Assembly (NCBI GenBank): GCA_017562135.1 | Contig: QEYB01001164.1 | Location: forward strand, 248,001-312,000 | DNA: 64,000 nt | From: Dipylidium caninum | Taxonomy: Eukaryota > Platyhelminthes > Cestoda > Cyclophyllidea > Dipylidiidae | Direction of reading: 5' to 3' | Shown here: piece after piece, positions 24,836 to 36,804 of the stretch | Layout: every line of letters begins with the position of its first letter | Numbering within the stretch: position 1 is the first letter of the stretch | Program-made: the position numbers and the translations under genes | Notes under the pieces: model-generated | Databases searched by the model: none | What the model saw: the letters and a program-made list of their open reading frames with translations, nothing else | Told to the model about the DNA's origin: nothing

Positions 24836-25917
24836 CGGTAACGACAGTTCGGTTGTGCTGGTGCCACATTTAATAATGCATTTCTAAGAAACAGAGGTGC
24901 TTTACTATCTTCCCATCTGACTTGTTGCTGTCATTCTGGGGTAATGAAGCTGATGTTGTTCTTTGCTCCGTCTCCGTTACCCCTTGCCGTTCGTGATTTT
25001 CATTTCTAAAGCGCTTTCATCTCGTTTCCCACTTCTCACACCCTCTTTTTTCTGTGCCTACACTTATTTCATATACGCAAATTTCAAATAACGTGGAAAA
25101 ACACAGGATATACAGATCCGTTATAGATGCATATGTCTTTGCCAATACCCTGACTGTGTTCTTTTGACACTAGTTCTATTATTTATTGCTGAAATTGACC
25201 TTTCGAGAACTACTTTTTCCGACGGTCTGGAATTTTGGAGACAATTCTGTGGTTATTTGTCCGTGGTTTCGTGGAAAAAGCTATAACATGGACGGATGTG
25301 AAAAGTACACGGAAATACCGGGATTGCAGTGCCAACACACTTCCCGTTCACAAGCACAAGTGCGCTTGCGCACAAGTGATGTCTATGGCGAGGCACGATC
25401 CTGACTCCCTGAAGTGCACTTCTTAACTCAAGAAAGTCGGTTTTCCGTTAGTCTATGTTAATGGACGGGAAGGATGCTGACTCAGATGGATCCAGAAAGG
25501 GGAAAAGATTATGGTTACCGGGAACGGTAACCTCCGGACCCGGTTTAAAGGTGAGGGAGACGGCTAACATCGCTTAGTGTTCCCATCTACAATTGTCAGC
25601 CAAGGCAAAGATGCGGTTTTTCCTCCCGAAACTCGTGTAAAATGTGCCAAAAGTTGGCGGGTTCGTACACGTATGTACGTCTTCGCCAAGTAATGACAAT
25701 GTCTCTTCTCCAATCGTAATGGCAGAAGGGGAGATTAGGAAATAATATTGTTGATTATAGCGTAAATGTACAAACGGATCCAGTAGTACTCGAAGATTGT
25801 AGTAAGTCATTTTGTCCTTGACCATTTACAAAAGGGAGGATAGAAGGGAAGAAAGAACCCCTTCCTGAAAGACGAGCGAAAGTACCGAAGACTGGGGGTA
25901 CGCTTGAAACCGATTTC
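24836..25917. other. Convergent intergenic region between TANGO1-like and SPT2
   Basis: Holds the 3' ends of both genes. Two overlapping plus-strand frames of about 65-70 codons (25186-25426) lack motifs. No clear AATAAA signal was seen directly after 24835. Confidence 0.4.
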
Positions 25918-28464
25918 TTAAGTTATTTTTTTAGCCATCCTTCGACGTTTACGTTCCGCCTCTAGGGCCATATCTTCTTCGTCTTCACGTGCAGCGAGTC
26001 GCATACTGAAAACAAATTTTAAAGTTAGTGATCAACTTTTGAGTCTTTATTCCATTAACTTCAACAGAAACAACGGATTTTCTGAGCTATTCTAAGTGTA
26101 AGGCTATTTCGCAAAAGCGGCAAACGCCTGATATCAGGGTATTTGAGACCAAATATAAGCACTTTTCAGATATACAAGCTTTAACCTTAGCTGAATTGAC
26201 AAAATATGTCTGATGCCTCGCCAGGCGTAAGGATGTGATCACAGCGTTCACGAAGAGATTAAGAAAAATGAAAATGTTGTTGTACAAACACGTCATTGTT
26301 AAACTGCACGACGTTTCATAAGTACTCAAACGGGGTAGAGTAATTAAACCATAAAGTAAAAATGTTGACAAAAGTCTCACATGAGGTGCATGCAAAAACC
26401 TGCTGTCATAATTTTAATGATACACACACTAACATCAGCTCAAGACCTCCATTTACATACACTCCTTTCCGTAATACACTAATCACGTTAGTTTTGCCTC
26501 AAGGTTGCCAACAATTTACTTTTTGGATGATTTTCTCTGAGTGCAAAACGGTAGTCATATGGTATGAGGATGGAAGAGGGGTGAAGAGCATCTCCAGGCC
26601 AATAGCAATGATCCAATTCTCAGAACAAAAAGTCCACTGTGAAGTCGTAAGATGCTTCGTCGAAAAACTATGTCTTTTTCCAAGTAATAGATTGTTCAAA
26701 ATTAGCTGCAACAGCCCCTAATCTTAACTACTTAGGCTTCCAACACAAAAAATAGGTCACATGTAATCCATTAAACCTCTATTCTAATCCATATCGAACC
26801 GGAATTTCAGAAAATATGTTTTTTAAATGTCATAAAAAGTTGATAGGAGGATTCCGTAAAATTAAAGTGAATCTGATACAGCATGAATTTTGATAGGCAG
26901 CCGTTCTCGTGATATAAGAAGATATAGAAAAATAGATTGGCAAATAATATTTGTAACATAGCGCAGTAGCACCGTACCTTAACTTTTCCTCCTTCTCGAT
27001 TTGCCGATAGGATGACTCCATAGTGGCTAGGTCGTCGTACTTACTAACCTTGGCATACTTTGTGGGATCAAAGTGGAGTGACTTGTGGATGTCTTCTACC
27101 GCTTTTAGATATTCTTTTGCAGAGGCGCAATCCGTATCATCAATGAAACTGTCATCGCTGGCGTAATCATCGCTATCATTGTCCACGTAGTTGTTCGGAC
27201 ACCCACCACAGCCAATTGGGCCCAGAGAACCGTACTGGGCAGCGATGCCTCGTGGTGCTGGCACAGAAAATTGTGACCTGTCCACTAGAATAGTGGGCTG
27301 TGAATCAGCTCTGGAAGGCTTGAGTGGAGCCTCGGCTCTAGAAGATAGCTTGTGTTTGTCAATAGGCACTCTTGCTGGACGTAGAGACTTGTTAGCATTA
27401 GAAACAGATGCTACCTTCGGTCGTTGGTTTACAGAGATGGAAGTAGGTTTTTTCGGAAATGATTGCGAAGGAGGATCGAAATTAGTCTTAGACGCTGGCG
27501 CTAATTGGGCTGCAATACCCTGAGGGCGAGGTAGAGAATTCAGCACTGTTGGAACTTGAGACAGAGGCCGAGCCAAAGGAACACTTCGTTCCCAGATTAT
27601 GAGAACGTGAAATGGAGGCAACAGAGGTAGGAGATTTGAGGGGAAAAGATGGTTTATTTTGTGGTTTAGACTTCAACATTGGGTACAGATTTTTATTAAC
27701 ATCGGAGGACTGAACAAAAGACTGTTTGCGGGTAGCAGAGTTAGAGGCTGGAGGAGGAACCTTATATGGAGTTTTCATAGAGGATAAACAGGAAGGCTCG
27801 GGTTGAAAAGTTATTTCAGGACGATTTATGGGCCCATAGTGTGCCGCAGCCGAAAGCACCCCGGAACATTTTCGATTTAACTCAGACGAATTAAAACTCT
27901 TCGACGAAGGATTATAGGGTGAAGGGACACGTTCACCAGATCCACCCTTTTCAGCATGGGGATAACAGTTGGAGGGATTTGTTTTTTTCTTTGGAATCAC
28001 GCTTTGGTTTTGGTGGCAAGATGAAAGAGAATTAGAAGAACCAGAAATTTTTGGAATCCTAACGTCAAGTTTTCTTTTCTTTGCAAAAGGGGCAGGTGAT
28101 CTAGCATTCATCTCTTCTAATGCATCCATAAGAGAAGAGGGTTTCTTTTTTTGGTATAGGTGTAGGGACATAGACAATTTTGGACGAGTTTTTAGTTTTT
28201 CGTGTTATGTTGTTGCTCGGTAAATATTTTGGAACAGACTGTTCGTTATCATTGGTAACCAAATGGGGAGTGATAGGGATTGACGGTTTCGGGCGCCTAT
28301 TAGCAGCAGCGATAGACCTACGTTCTTTAATAAGTAATTCCTTCCGTCTCTTGGGTCTTCAGATATTTTTTTAACCTAATCCAATCAAACCAAAGCAAAA
28401 TTACCCTATCATCATTCCGGGTCTGATTTTGCTGGGCCAATTTCAGGAAATTCTGGAAACTCAT
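25918..28464 (-). CDS. SPTY2D1: SPT2 (SPTY2D1) histone chaperone
   Basis: Nuclear H3-H4 chaperone acting in transcription. Exons: 28405-28464, 28176-28349, 27583-28144, 26978-27554, 25918-26005, giving 486 aa. The N-terminus MSFQNFLKLAQQNQ matches the conserved SPT2 start and is followed by a basic block (RRKELLIKERRS). A long Ser/Pro/Lys-rich region follows. The C-terminal SPT2 domain reads SFIDDTDCAS, then MESSYRQIEKEEKLSMRLAA across the last intron, then a basic end. Two introns in this model are tiny: 31 nt (28145-28175) and 28 nt (27555-27582). Each is needed to keep frame. The first overlaps an A7 run (minus strand), so a one-base insertion is the alternative. The gene lies head-to-head with the OTUD6 gene. 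Confidence 0.9.
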
Positions 28465-29150
28465 AGGTCTGCACACCAAAACTCCACTCGAAATCTCACT
28501 GAGAAGTGGGATTAAGTTAAACTACCGTAAAGGACTTAACTAAAACCATTAAATATTTTGCATTAACGCAATTTTCTAACGCCTTCTTTCTAAAGTTGAG
28601 TCGCGTTTGATACAGTCCTATTTGAACCGCAATAACATGGGTGTAGCATTTTCTATTTAAAGCAACGTTGTACCTATTCCCGCAATTAAACCAAACACGT
28701 GTACACATTATTAGAGGTAAAAGCCTATGACTATTATGTCTTTCCATTTAAACCTTATATCTCACGCTAATTAATAATAAATGTACTTTTCCAAATTTAC
28801 GAAATTATGATTCCATAATTGATACAAATTGACAGGGCGTTGTCATATATGATTTAGGGCACTAATTTCTGTTTTTGTTTCACTTTGTCTGCGCTGAAGG
28901 TCTCGCAGCTGACCTTCACTCCGTCCTGCAATGCCTACCTACTAAGGCTCGATCCACTGTTCGTTGCCATCATTCGCAGGGCTTTTATTTTACCTTTAGT
29001 TTCACTGATTAATGCATGCGAATTCTTACACAACATCTAAGATCGCGTCTCATCCAATTTAGTTAACCGTTTGTTGGTTTATCACTTTCGTCCGAAAAAT
29101 AATCACCATTTATCCCCATCTTTTCTTGCTCGCTACTTTTATGCAATTTG
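28465..29150. other. Shared promoter region, SPT2 and OTUD6-like genes
   Basis: About 690 bp separate the two divergent start codons, so both promoters must lie here or the gene pair shares one. No TATA-like element could be assigned with confidence. Confidence 0.4.
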
Positions 29151-30959
29151 ATGGATGAGGAACTCCTTGCTCGACATCGTAAAGAGAAAAGGGACCTACA
29201 AGGTAAACCTACACATCATTATAGCACCACTTAGCAAAGATACAAAGCCTTAAAAAAAGTGTGCCTAAGGGGGACCGCAACCGACGTAATGCCGTTCAGC
29301 AAGAAATCGCTGTTTTAGAAAAACAGCTCGCTGAAAGGCAAGCTGAAGAATTGAACCAGTCCAAAGCCTGTCTTGATACTTTTCAGCTTCGTGTGGCAGG
29401 TATGTCTCCATCACCTACATAAATATTCGCTCGAAGAACACGGTTCATTCTGCGATGGTGACGTAACGCCGCCTCTGAGGCTAAGTAAGGCAGCTAAACG
29501 TCGGGAAAAGGCCGCTGCAAAAGCAAAATTGCTTAATATGTCTGTGGAGAACTCGCTTGTCAAACAGGCTTCTTCCTCATCCGCTCTCGAATATTCCGAG
29601 ATCGAACGTGCTCTGTCCGACCGCGGACTTACGCTCCATATGGTAAATTGTCTTATTGGTTTGTTACCCTATTTATCCATGAAATATTCGCTCTCATTAT
29701 GAATATCTGACGCCCTAGTAACCCTTGCTCTTCAACTCTTGATGCTGTGTATCCTCGTTTTTCCTTGTATTCTCCCTCTAACTTTTTCAAAGGTTCCATC
29801 TGACGGCGACTGTCTCTTTGCATCAATCGCACATCAGTTAGAGGTGCTAATCTGAGGGATTGTCTGGTGGAGGCTTGCGAAAAGTTCGGTGTGTCGCCTG
29901 TCGCATCGGAAGACATGAAGTCGACCGCTCGGTGCCTACGGCTCCTTGCGTCCGCCGTTATACGCCGCAATGGAAATGATTATTTGCCTTTCATTTGTTC
30001 CGAATCGGATTTGTCCCTCACCCCTTCGGGTTAGTGCGTATTTCTCGCTAAATCCATTCTTATTACCTCCAATATTTACTATTTATGTTTTTTGCATGTT
30101 TTTGTACGGCCTTTTTAATTTAGGTCAGAATTTATCTGGTCGACGTAAGATCAAGAGATGCATTGCTGTACATTCCTTTTAATCAAAGATGTCCGTTATA
30201 GGTTCGCGGCCACACTTAGACATTTGTTTGAAAACTTAAACACGACCTTTATCGAATGGAGTTTTTGGTGATTTCTAGCATTTTTGCGCCTTATGAGGAT
30301 CACCCTAGTTTTTTGTATACCCACTGACTATTTTTTCACTTTTTGCTTGCCACGATTAAAGAATTCTTTTCGTGGAGCGAACGCATTTGATTGCTGTCGT
30401 TCCTAGCCTGAATTCTCATTAGACAATGTCACTTGTGATCTACTGAATTGGTCATTGTTTTACAAGACACTAGACCGTATTCAAATTTCAATATCACCGC
30501 ACGCGCTAACTTGTTCTATTTTACTCCTAGAGACGATAGACTTTTACTGCAAGAAACTGGAAACACCAGGTTCGTGGGGTGGGCAAATAGAGGCAAGTTT
30601 GTGGCTCGTCTTGGCAGTATTTGGTTTTTATCTTTTCAACCTTAGTCCCTTTTGCTAGATTCAAGCTCTCTCCACCGCGTTGGAAAAGCCCATTGAAGTT
30701 ATGCGCACGAAGGGTCCAGTGATTCGAACGGGTGAAAAGTTTGCCAATTCCTCCAACCCACCAGTACCTCTAGTTATCACGTGCGTCCACTACTTGTATT
30801 CTTACTGTTGTAGTCCGACCAAACTGGTGTGATAGACAAACCTGGTTTTTATGTTTCTTAGTCATGCAAGTAATGTACGTGATTGTACTTTTCAGGTATC
30901 ACTACCACGCATTCTCGACCGGGGAGCACTACAATTCTTCCAAACCGATGCAACCATGA
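29151..30959 (+). CDS. OTUD6B: OTU-domain deubiquitinase, OTUD6A/B type
   Basis: Cysteine protease that removes ubiquitin; OTUD6B is linked to translation and proteasome assembly. Exons: 29151-29202, 29235-29399, 29437-29642, 29793-29843, 29873-30029, 30531-30592, 30659-30780, 30896-30959, giving 292 aa, the usual OTUD6B length. The N-terminus LLARHRKEKRDLQ and AKIQSLKKSVPKGDRNRR match the family's coiled-coil start, followed by LSKAAKRREKAA. The OTU core has VPSDGDCLFASIAHQL with the catalytic Cys and YHYHAFSTGEHYNS with the catalytic His. WGGQIE and the IQALSTALEKPIEV segment also fit. Introns are 32, 37, 150, 29, 501, 66 and 115 nt. The 29-nt intron removes an in-frame TGA. The intron after 30592 has a GC donor. 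Confidence 0.95.
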
Positions 30960-31936
30960 CAAATCCGTGGATTCCAAGTCTTTATCCTGCTGCTAATAAC
31001 ACTGAATTCTGAAAGCAACTAAGGTTCTCCTAATTGCACTGGTGATTTTTTTCGAATGTTCTATAAAGCATTCGGAATCAGATTAGAGATCTTATTTGAT
31101 CTTCTCAATTTTGACGGTGCACCTCTTCTACTATCAGCAATTAGCATTTGCGTATCCTTTATTTAATAGGTTATAAACGTAAAGTAGTTGACTGGAGAGT
31201 CAAAGAATTCGAAAAGCTTGTTTTTATACGGCCTGGCATCTTTTGAATTTTCAGATCTGCCTCCACCCCCTCCCCTCGAAATGCGCTTCCTAGAGATGAT
31301 GGTAAATCATCAAACGTCTCGGAGCGCACGATTTCGGGTTGATGTAAATTCAGGGTTCAGACGTGAAACGCAAGTTGATAGATTTTGGTCTATCATAAAA
31401 GTGCCGTTATCACGCGGATTGATAAAGAAAACATTTACTATTTTAAATGTAATACCAAGTTATTAAGAGGGTGAGGTGAGTTCGCATTGAGGAAAAATAA
31501 TTACGAAGAACCGGCGAAACAGTCTGCAAGGTGAAAGATTAAAAAATAATCGGAGGGCAAGTCAAATAAAAGGTTGGAAAGCCAGGGTCAGCCTTGTAAG
31601 AATTTATAATAGCATTACACCATCGGGAGATCAACACCTCCATTTGTAAGAATTTCAATTTCAGGTGATGAGCGTGATATCGGGTTTAAGATGCCAAATT
31701 TCTCAAGTGCCCTACCATGCGGACAGCCAGTCAACTGACTCCCAAGTGGAAGTAGAGCAAAACCAAAAGAACTCGAGCACGAAACCACCACGAGAAGAAA
31801 TATATATAAATGTAGAAACATCAGGAGATTCATTGCGGATGTGTTACTTGGTAGCATTAAGTTACGATAAAAAATATGCCTCCAAACGGTTTCATTTGAA
31901 TGTGAAAGAGCGGGAATATATCGCTTCAAATATACC
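30960..31936. other. Intergenic region after the OTUD6-like gene
   Basis: AT-rich. A plus-strand frame of 92 codons at 31188-31466 and frames near 31615-31940 on both strands show no motif and no splice context. Nothing supportable. Confidence 0.35.
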
Positions 31937-32209
31937 TTAGATAACGACAGTCATGCGGAGATGTTCCACTAAATCGAGAAGGTTCTCCCACTTGACGAGA
32001 TTGTGTGCCTCACGCCAAAGAAAACATAGGCGCTGGGGAGCACCAAGGTCAACCCCTGTTATTGTGCAATGGGCGACAGTGGGAACGAGGGCACGCACCA
32101 GTGCTTCGCGGAAGATCGAGTCTTTCCGCAGTCGGCGTATCAGAACCTCGGCTTCCATTTGAATCGCTGTCCACGGGAAATGCCTCCCAATCAGAGGACT
32201 TCCCATATC
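31937..32209 (-). CDS. Unrecognised coding exon (3' terminal)
   Basis: Minus-strand frame ending in TAA at 31937 with coding-like composition. It contains AEVLIRRLRKDSIFREALVR, TITGVDLGAPQRL and WENLLDLVEHLRM. It is mostly helical by eye and I do not recognise the family. It may be the last exon of the gene whose upstream exons lie at 34096-35096, but the phases of the pieces could not be joined. The upstream boundary is approximate; an AG at about 32199 or 32209 could be the acceptor. Confidence 0.45.
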   Translation of the reverse strand, partial: DMGSPLIGRHFPWTAIQMEAEVLIRRLRKDSIFREALVRALVPTVAHCTITGVDLGAPQRLCFLWREAHNLVKWENLLDLVEHLRMTVVI

Positions 32210-33052
32210 TACATCACGTTTGGATTTTTTCTTTCGAGTTTGCGTCGGTGGACTGGTGGAGGGCACCGACTGAGATATTGGGATTCATTTTTAATCTCTG
32301 TAATGCATCCAATCTCTGGGCCTAATACATTGAAAAGTGGAAATAATTGAAAACTTGTTGAATTACGTAAGCCCCAGAAGTCACAGGGCTTTATAAGAAT
32401 CATATATGTAAGTTCTTAAGGCACTATGATTTATGGAAAGCGAATTCATAGGAACGAAGTGCATTAATAGTCTTCTTAAAGAAATGAAGAAATTCCCTTT
32501 CTAAAGCGAAATGGAGTCGAAGTGCCCTCCTGTTAAGCAAATCTTACACATTTGCCTCCACCACACACAATGGAGGGGTTTGTTTCAGTGGTGCATGATT
32601 TTTCTACATTTTCCCTACTATCGTAACTATTCAAAGGGATTCTCAATAGCATAATGTGTTAGATTTGAAACTATGAAATAGCCTTCAACATTATTCATAA
32701 TATTCTATTGAAATATTGCCATCTACGATTTGAGGCCAACAATTTGGCAAGTCATATATGCATTTTTGAGAAAAATTTCATTCTCGGAGTTAATATAATT
32801 CTTTTATAATGTCGTCTTTTTCATATTAAAAGTAGTTCCTGATTACAATAAAGGTAATAAGAGCGGAGAAATATCGGGTTGAATGTAAAGGATGTGGTAA
32901 TTTGCAATATAGCAGAGAAGTTATCTAATCTGTCGAGCGTAATTGAAGCTTTATGTGGTCGTCATCCATTATCATCGTGCAGTGGTATTGCGCCGCGCCG
33001 ATTGAGCAATGTTGGTTGTTTTCTCAATTGTTTATCATGCGTGACACCACTT

Positions 33053-33440
33053 TCACGGAGGCACGGCTCCGCCGCTGTTATGCTTTCGTCCGGTTGCAGG
33101 AAGGAATAGTGGATCTTGACTTGCGCATTCGATCATACGGTAATTTTTAAAATGTTGAAACTTCGGGTTAGGGATGTATCCAGGGACCGAATTTTTATCC
33201 ACCCATTTGCTTGCTCGTTTTGGATTATCATACAAATCCCACTTTTCGTCATAAGCGATGATAAGCTTTAAAAACGGCAACAATCGTGTAGTATAAAGCA
33301 ACCAATATGCGCACTTGCTCTTGCTCTCGATCTTCTGCGATTGAGTGAATTTTTTTACCGTACGCATGTTTTAACACATCCAAATTCACGAAAAGTTCCT
33401 TGTGTGGATTGGATCCCACAGTGGCCTGGACGAGACTCAA
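33053..33440 (-). mobile_element. Degenerate mariner-type transposase fragment
   Basis: The minus strand encodes YDEKWDLYDNPKRASKWVDK, the conserved mariner block containing the first catalytic Asp, preceded by a sequence matching the family's linker. A second piece in another frame (about 33300-33440, VGSNPHKELFVNLDVLKHAY) resembles the region just before it. Two frames and the loss of everything after the DEKW block show an inactive relic. No terminal inverted repeats were identified. Confidence 0.75.
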
Positions 33441-34095
33441 ATCGCCATAACTAAGCTTTTGGAACCAATATGGAACAGTTTTTTCACTAATGAGTTCATT
33501 TCCAAATGCCTTTTTAACATTTATCGAAAGTCATTAAACTAGATGATGATTCAAATTGGACTTGGACAGGAAAAGAAGTTATACACCGCGTTTTGTTTCG
33601 AGGCGGTTTCGGCGAGAAACAAAATTAAAATGAGGTAGAAACACGAAAAGATTATACGAAAATGGTAAGAAGAAGAAGAATATCTTTATGCTTTGAAAAC
33701 AAAAAGATCCAGCTCACGTTGCAATGTATCTCAGGCGCAGCTGAATAGCGACTAAACATAAAACGCCCGTTACGTAATTTTCCACCTAATAACCCAGGAT
33801 TCAGTATCTGAAGCGAATAAACTGACATCAAGAAGAATGAATTCAGATTATCAAAAAGGCATTTGGAATTATAGAATAAGACCAAGATGAAGGGACATAT
33901 GATTCTCTAGAATTGTAAAAAAATATCATGCATTTATGGCAATATACGTCGAAAAAAATACTTCAGAACACGAATATGTATACATTTGAAAAATTTTCTC
34001 ATCTTCCTATGGTTTTGCAAAATTTCATGGCCAAACAACCATATTCTTAAAAATTTACGAACAAGCTGGAAGATGCAGTCAAGTGATTGACTCAC

Positions 34096-35096
34096 CGCTT
34101 TCTCAATTAATTCCGTCAAGTCTCTAATTTGATGTAAAAGAAACTCCAACGAGTCAAAATCATCCGCTATACGTTGAGCTGCCGCAAGATGGGCCGCTCC
34201 AACTGGATCGCCGGCAAGGAATAGCTTGCAGGCGGGAGCGCACTGCGGTACCTGTGAACAAAGATGAAAGGAATAAGGAGTAACTATATTTGCATCATCA
34301 GCAATATTTAAAAGGCCCCTTTGGATCCATTGTTAACATCTACAGAAAATAGGAATTCACAAGGTCATCCTACCGCAATTCTAACGTAGTAAAAATTCTA
34401 ACCTAATCTGCAAACGCATAACCACAAAACCAGTAAGTTATATTACCAGATCCAGGGCCCAATTGTCAGTAGTATGTCCGGCATCTTCTTCTGAAACGGA
34501 TTCACGCATGAGATTGTATGCAAGGGAGGTATATAGTTTTCCGGACATCTCTACAGATTCGTCCCACTTTTTCCGGGTATTTTGGATCAGTTTAAACTGT
34601 TTTATGATATTATCCATGATAACAGTCTCGTCTGCCATGATCCGGATGCCTAAAAGGGAACAGTTGAGAAAAATTGAAACGTTATCTATCAATATAAGAA
34701 AGCATTCCCCCGGAAGATAAAGACGGGCGTGTTAGTTGATAGTTAAGAATGGCAGCCAAAATCAAGGAAATGCTTATTTTTTTAAGGCGATAAGCCACAC
34801 ACCCTCCAACGTTTTCGCTAACGTCAGACGTGAAATGATTCAGATAATCCAACTAAAGAGATACGCAAATAGATCAATAATAATAAATAGTTTTCGTCAC
34901 CAAGCACTTGCACGCCAATGAAATTTGCCTTCCGGCGAACCCATCCGTTCGTCAGAGGTAATATCCAAAATAAATGTTTTAAAACCATATGACAGGGCCG
35001 ATCACTCAATGACAAAAAAGAGCTTCATACCTCGCGCACCAAGGTCAAGAAGGCACGCCTCATGTCCGCCAATAAAAAGTTACTTATTGTGTTCAT
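34096..35096 (-). CDS. Unrecognised multi-exon gene
   Basis: Three exons with good splice sites: 35031-35096 (starts at an ATG; TISNFLLADMRRAFLTLVRE), 34447-34649 (MADETVIMDNIIKQFKLIQN, then KLYTSLAYNLMRE) and 34096-34251 (VPQCAPACKLFLAGDPVGAA, then DSLEFLLHQIRDLTELIEK). The second-to-third junction is in phase; the first-to-second is off by one, so an exon is missing or misplaced. The predicted protein is helical and acidic with no signal peptide or membrane segment. I cannot name the family. The gene is divergent from the ZNHIT3-like gene, about 410 bp away, and probably continues to the left past the mariner relic. Confidence 0.55.
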
Positions 35097-35505
35097 CACG
35101 ACACTGGTAGCGGTATCCGTAAGTGTGACATAGGGAACAAAGAAAAAATCGTTAGAACCAGTGGTATCAAAAGAGAAGAAATAATATAATGCAGTCAATT
35201 TACGTATAGAAAGCTTACCAGCTTTAAAATATTATTATAATAAAAATTTTGCTTTTACTTTAGCCCGATTCCGACTACTTTATCGACAGTTCATTGGGGG
35301 TAGATACAATACGCGTCTTTCGAAGTTTGCGGCGCATTCGCGCGCGTTGTCCTTAGGCAAATATTGGGCTTCTGGTGCTCTTTGAAGCTTGCGCAATCCA
35401 CAATATATCCTAGGAGATTTGGATAGCTCTTCACATCTTGTCTTCTTTATTGGCCTAGCCTTAAATTACTGTCAAGTAGAATATTCTCCCGGAGTAGCTC
35501 GCAGC

Positions 35506-36010
35506 ATGCCCGAAAACATGCAGTGTGGCGTGTGCAAGGTTGCTGAGTGGAAATACAAGTGCTCCACTTGCTTATTAAAACAGTGAGTCATCTTCTTAAT
35601 CAATGTGTATAAGTAGTTGTTCTCTCGATTGCTATAAGCAGCACAAAAGCACCTGTCACCCACCCGAGGAAAAACATCAAATACTAACCGACGCGGATAG
35701 TGAGTCGCCCCACAGTAACCACCTTTTCTAGTACCACTTGTGCCTCTTGATCTCGGAGACGACTGTTCCGATTATATTCCCACCCGATTGCTGGAAAAAT
35801 TAGGTACCTTTTGCCTTTACCTAATAAATACGACCTACGGCTAAAGGAACGTCCGATAACCTCAAGCAACTCCTCTCCAATCGACATTTACGGGACTATC
35901 TCACCCATCTCGACAGTTCTCGCCACCCTGCGAAGGCTATTGAAAGGGCAATGAAAGAACCTCTTTTTATTGAATTTGCAGATGAATGCCTACGCATTAT
36001 TAACCCCTAA
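35506..36010 (+). CDS. ZNHIT3: HIT-type zinc finger protein, ZNHIT3-like
   Basis: ZNHIT3 works with NUFIP1 in box C/D snoRNP assembly. Exons: 35506-35582, 35617-35699, 35732-35803, 35847-36010, giving 131 aa (human about 155). The zinc finger carries all eight ligands: CGVCKV, YKCSTCLLK, then CSLDCYKQHKSTCH across the first intron. The C-terminus reads NLKQLLSNRHLRDYL and MKEPLFIEFADECLRIINP, the conserved ZNHIT3 helices. The three introns are only 34, 32 and 43 nt, with GTGAGT donors in the first two; skipping any one causes an early stop or loses the homology. The start could also be the in-frame ATG at 35518, just before the first Cys. Confidence 0.93.
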
Positions 36011-36804
36011 GGATTACTCTAATAAAGCCATTTGTAAATTACTATAATACTTTACTTTTAAGGGCCCCCTCAGGAGAAAATGCGTAAGAAGAGCAGTGTT
36101 ATTAAGCAGCGCGCCACATAATGCAATACCGAATGGGTTAGTGCGTCCGTGAGGGAAGGGAAGAGGTAGTCTTCCTGAGAAAGACAAAGCATCGTGCATT
36201 CGAATGGTTCTTTAGTTGTATGTTTTCTCATCCGGCATTAAGGAGAGGCTTCCAATGTGCAGGCTGTCCCAAATCAATTCGTGCAAAAATGACTCCCAGG
36301 CTGGGTCTTTGCCGTTCTGCGCCTCTTCATTTGTACTAAAAAAAATAGTATGCTTGTTTTTTACAGAAGTTAGGCAATATATAAAACACTTTTTGGTGTG
36401 TTCTCAAGTATGATTCCTTAATAAATAGCTTCTTATACTTTGCAATTTGGCCGTGATTAACGTAACTTGGAGGCTTAATCCCAAACTTGGTGAATTACAA
36501 TAACCGCTCAAACGTAAAGTATTAGAACGAGAAAGAATAGTATCTATAATTAGTTGATTTTGTGTGAAGTATATCAACTTTAAACTAGATTTATACAGTA
36601 AAATAAACTTCGGTCTCGGTGTCTAGTAAATTGTTCAAGCCTTCATCAACACCATACCACAAAGTACACTTGCGGCGAATTGCCATATGCTACTTTAGTA
36701 AAACAAATTTAATCATTTCAAACCTGAAAAGTTACTCGAAAAATTGAAGTAAGACAAGTAAGCATGAAAACTCCTGCCAAACAGGCCTTAAAGTTGATTA
36801 ATTG
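36011..36804. other. Convergent intergenic region, ZNHIT3 and KCMF1
   Basis: 3' ends of two convergent genes, AT-rich, with several AATAAA-like hexamers (for example near 36420 and 36601). No coding region seen. Confidence 0.45.

Noticed and set aside
24213..24867. Open frames of up to 192 aa antisense to the TANGO1-like C-terminus
   Set aside because: They are shadows of the coiled-coil and proline-rich coding strand; the poly-Gly/Trp-rich runs are the reverse of proline codons.
25186..25426. Two overlapping plus-strand frames after the TANGO1-like gene
   Set aside because: They are short, without motif, and in the 3' flank; more likely untranslated sequence.
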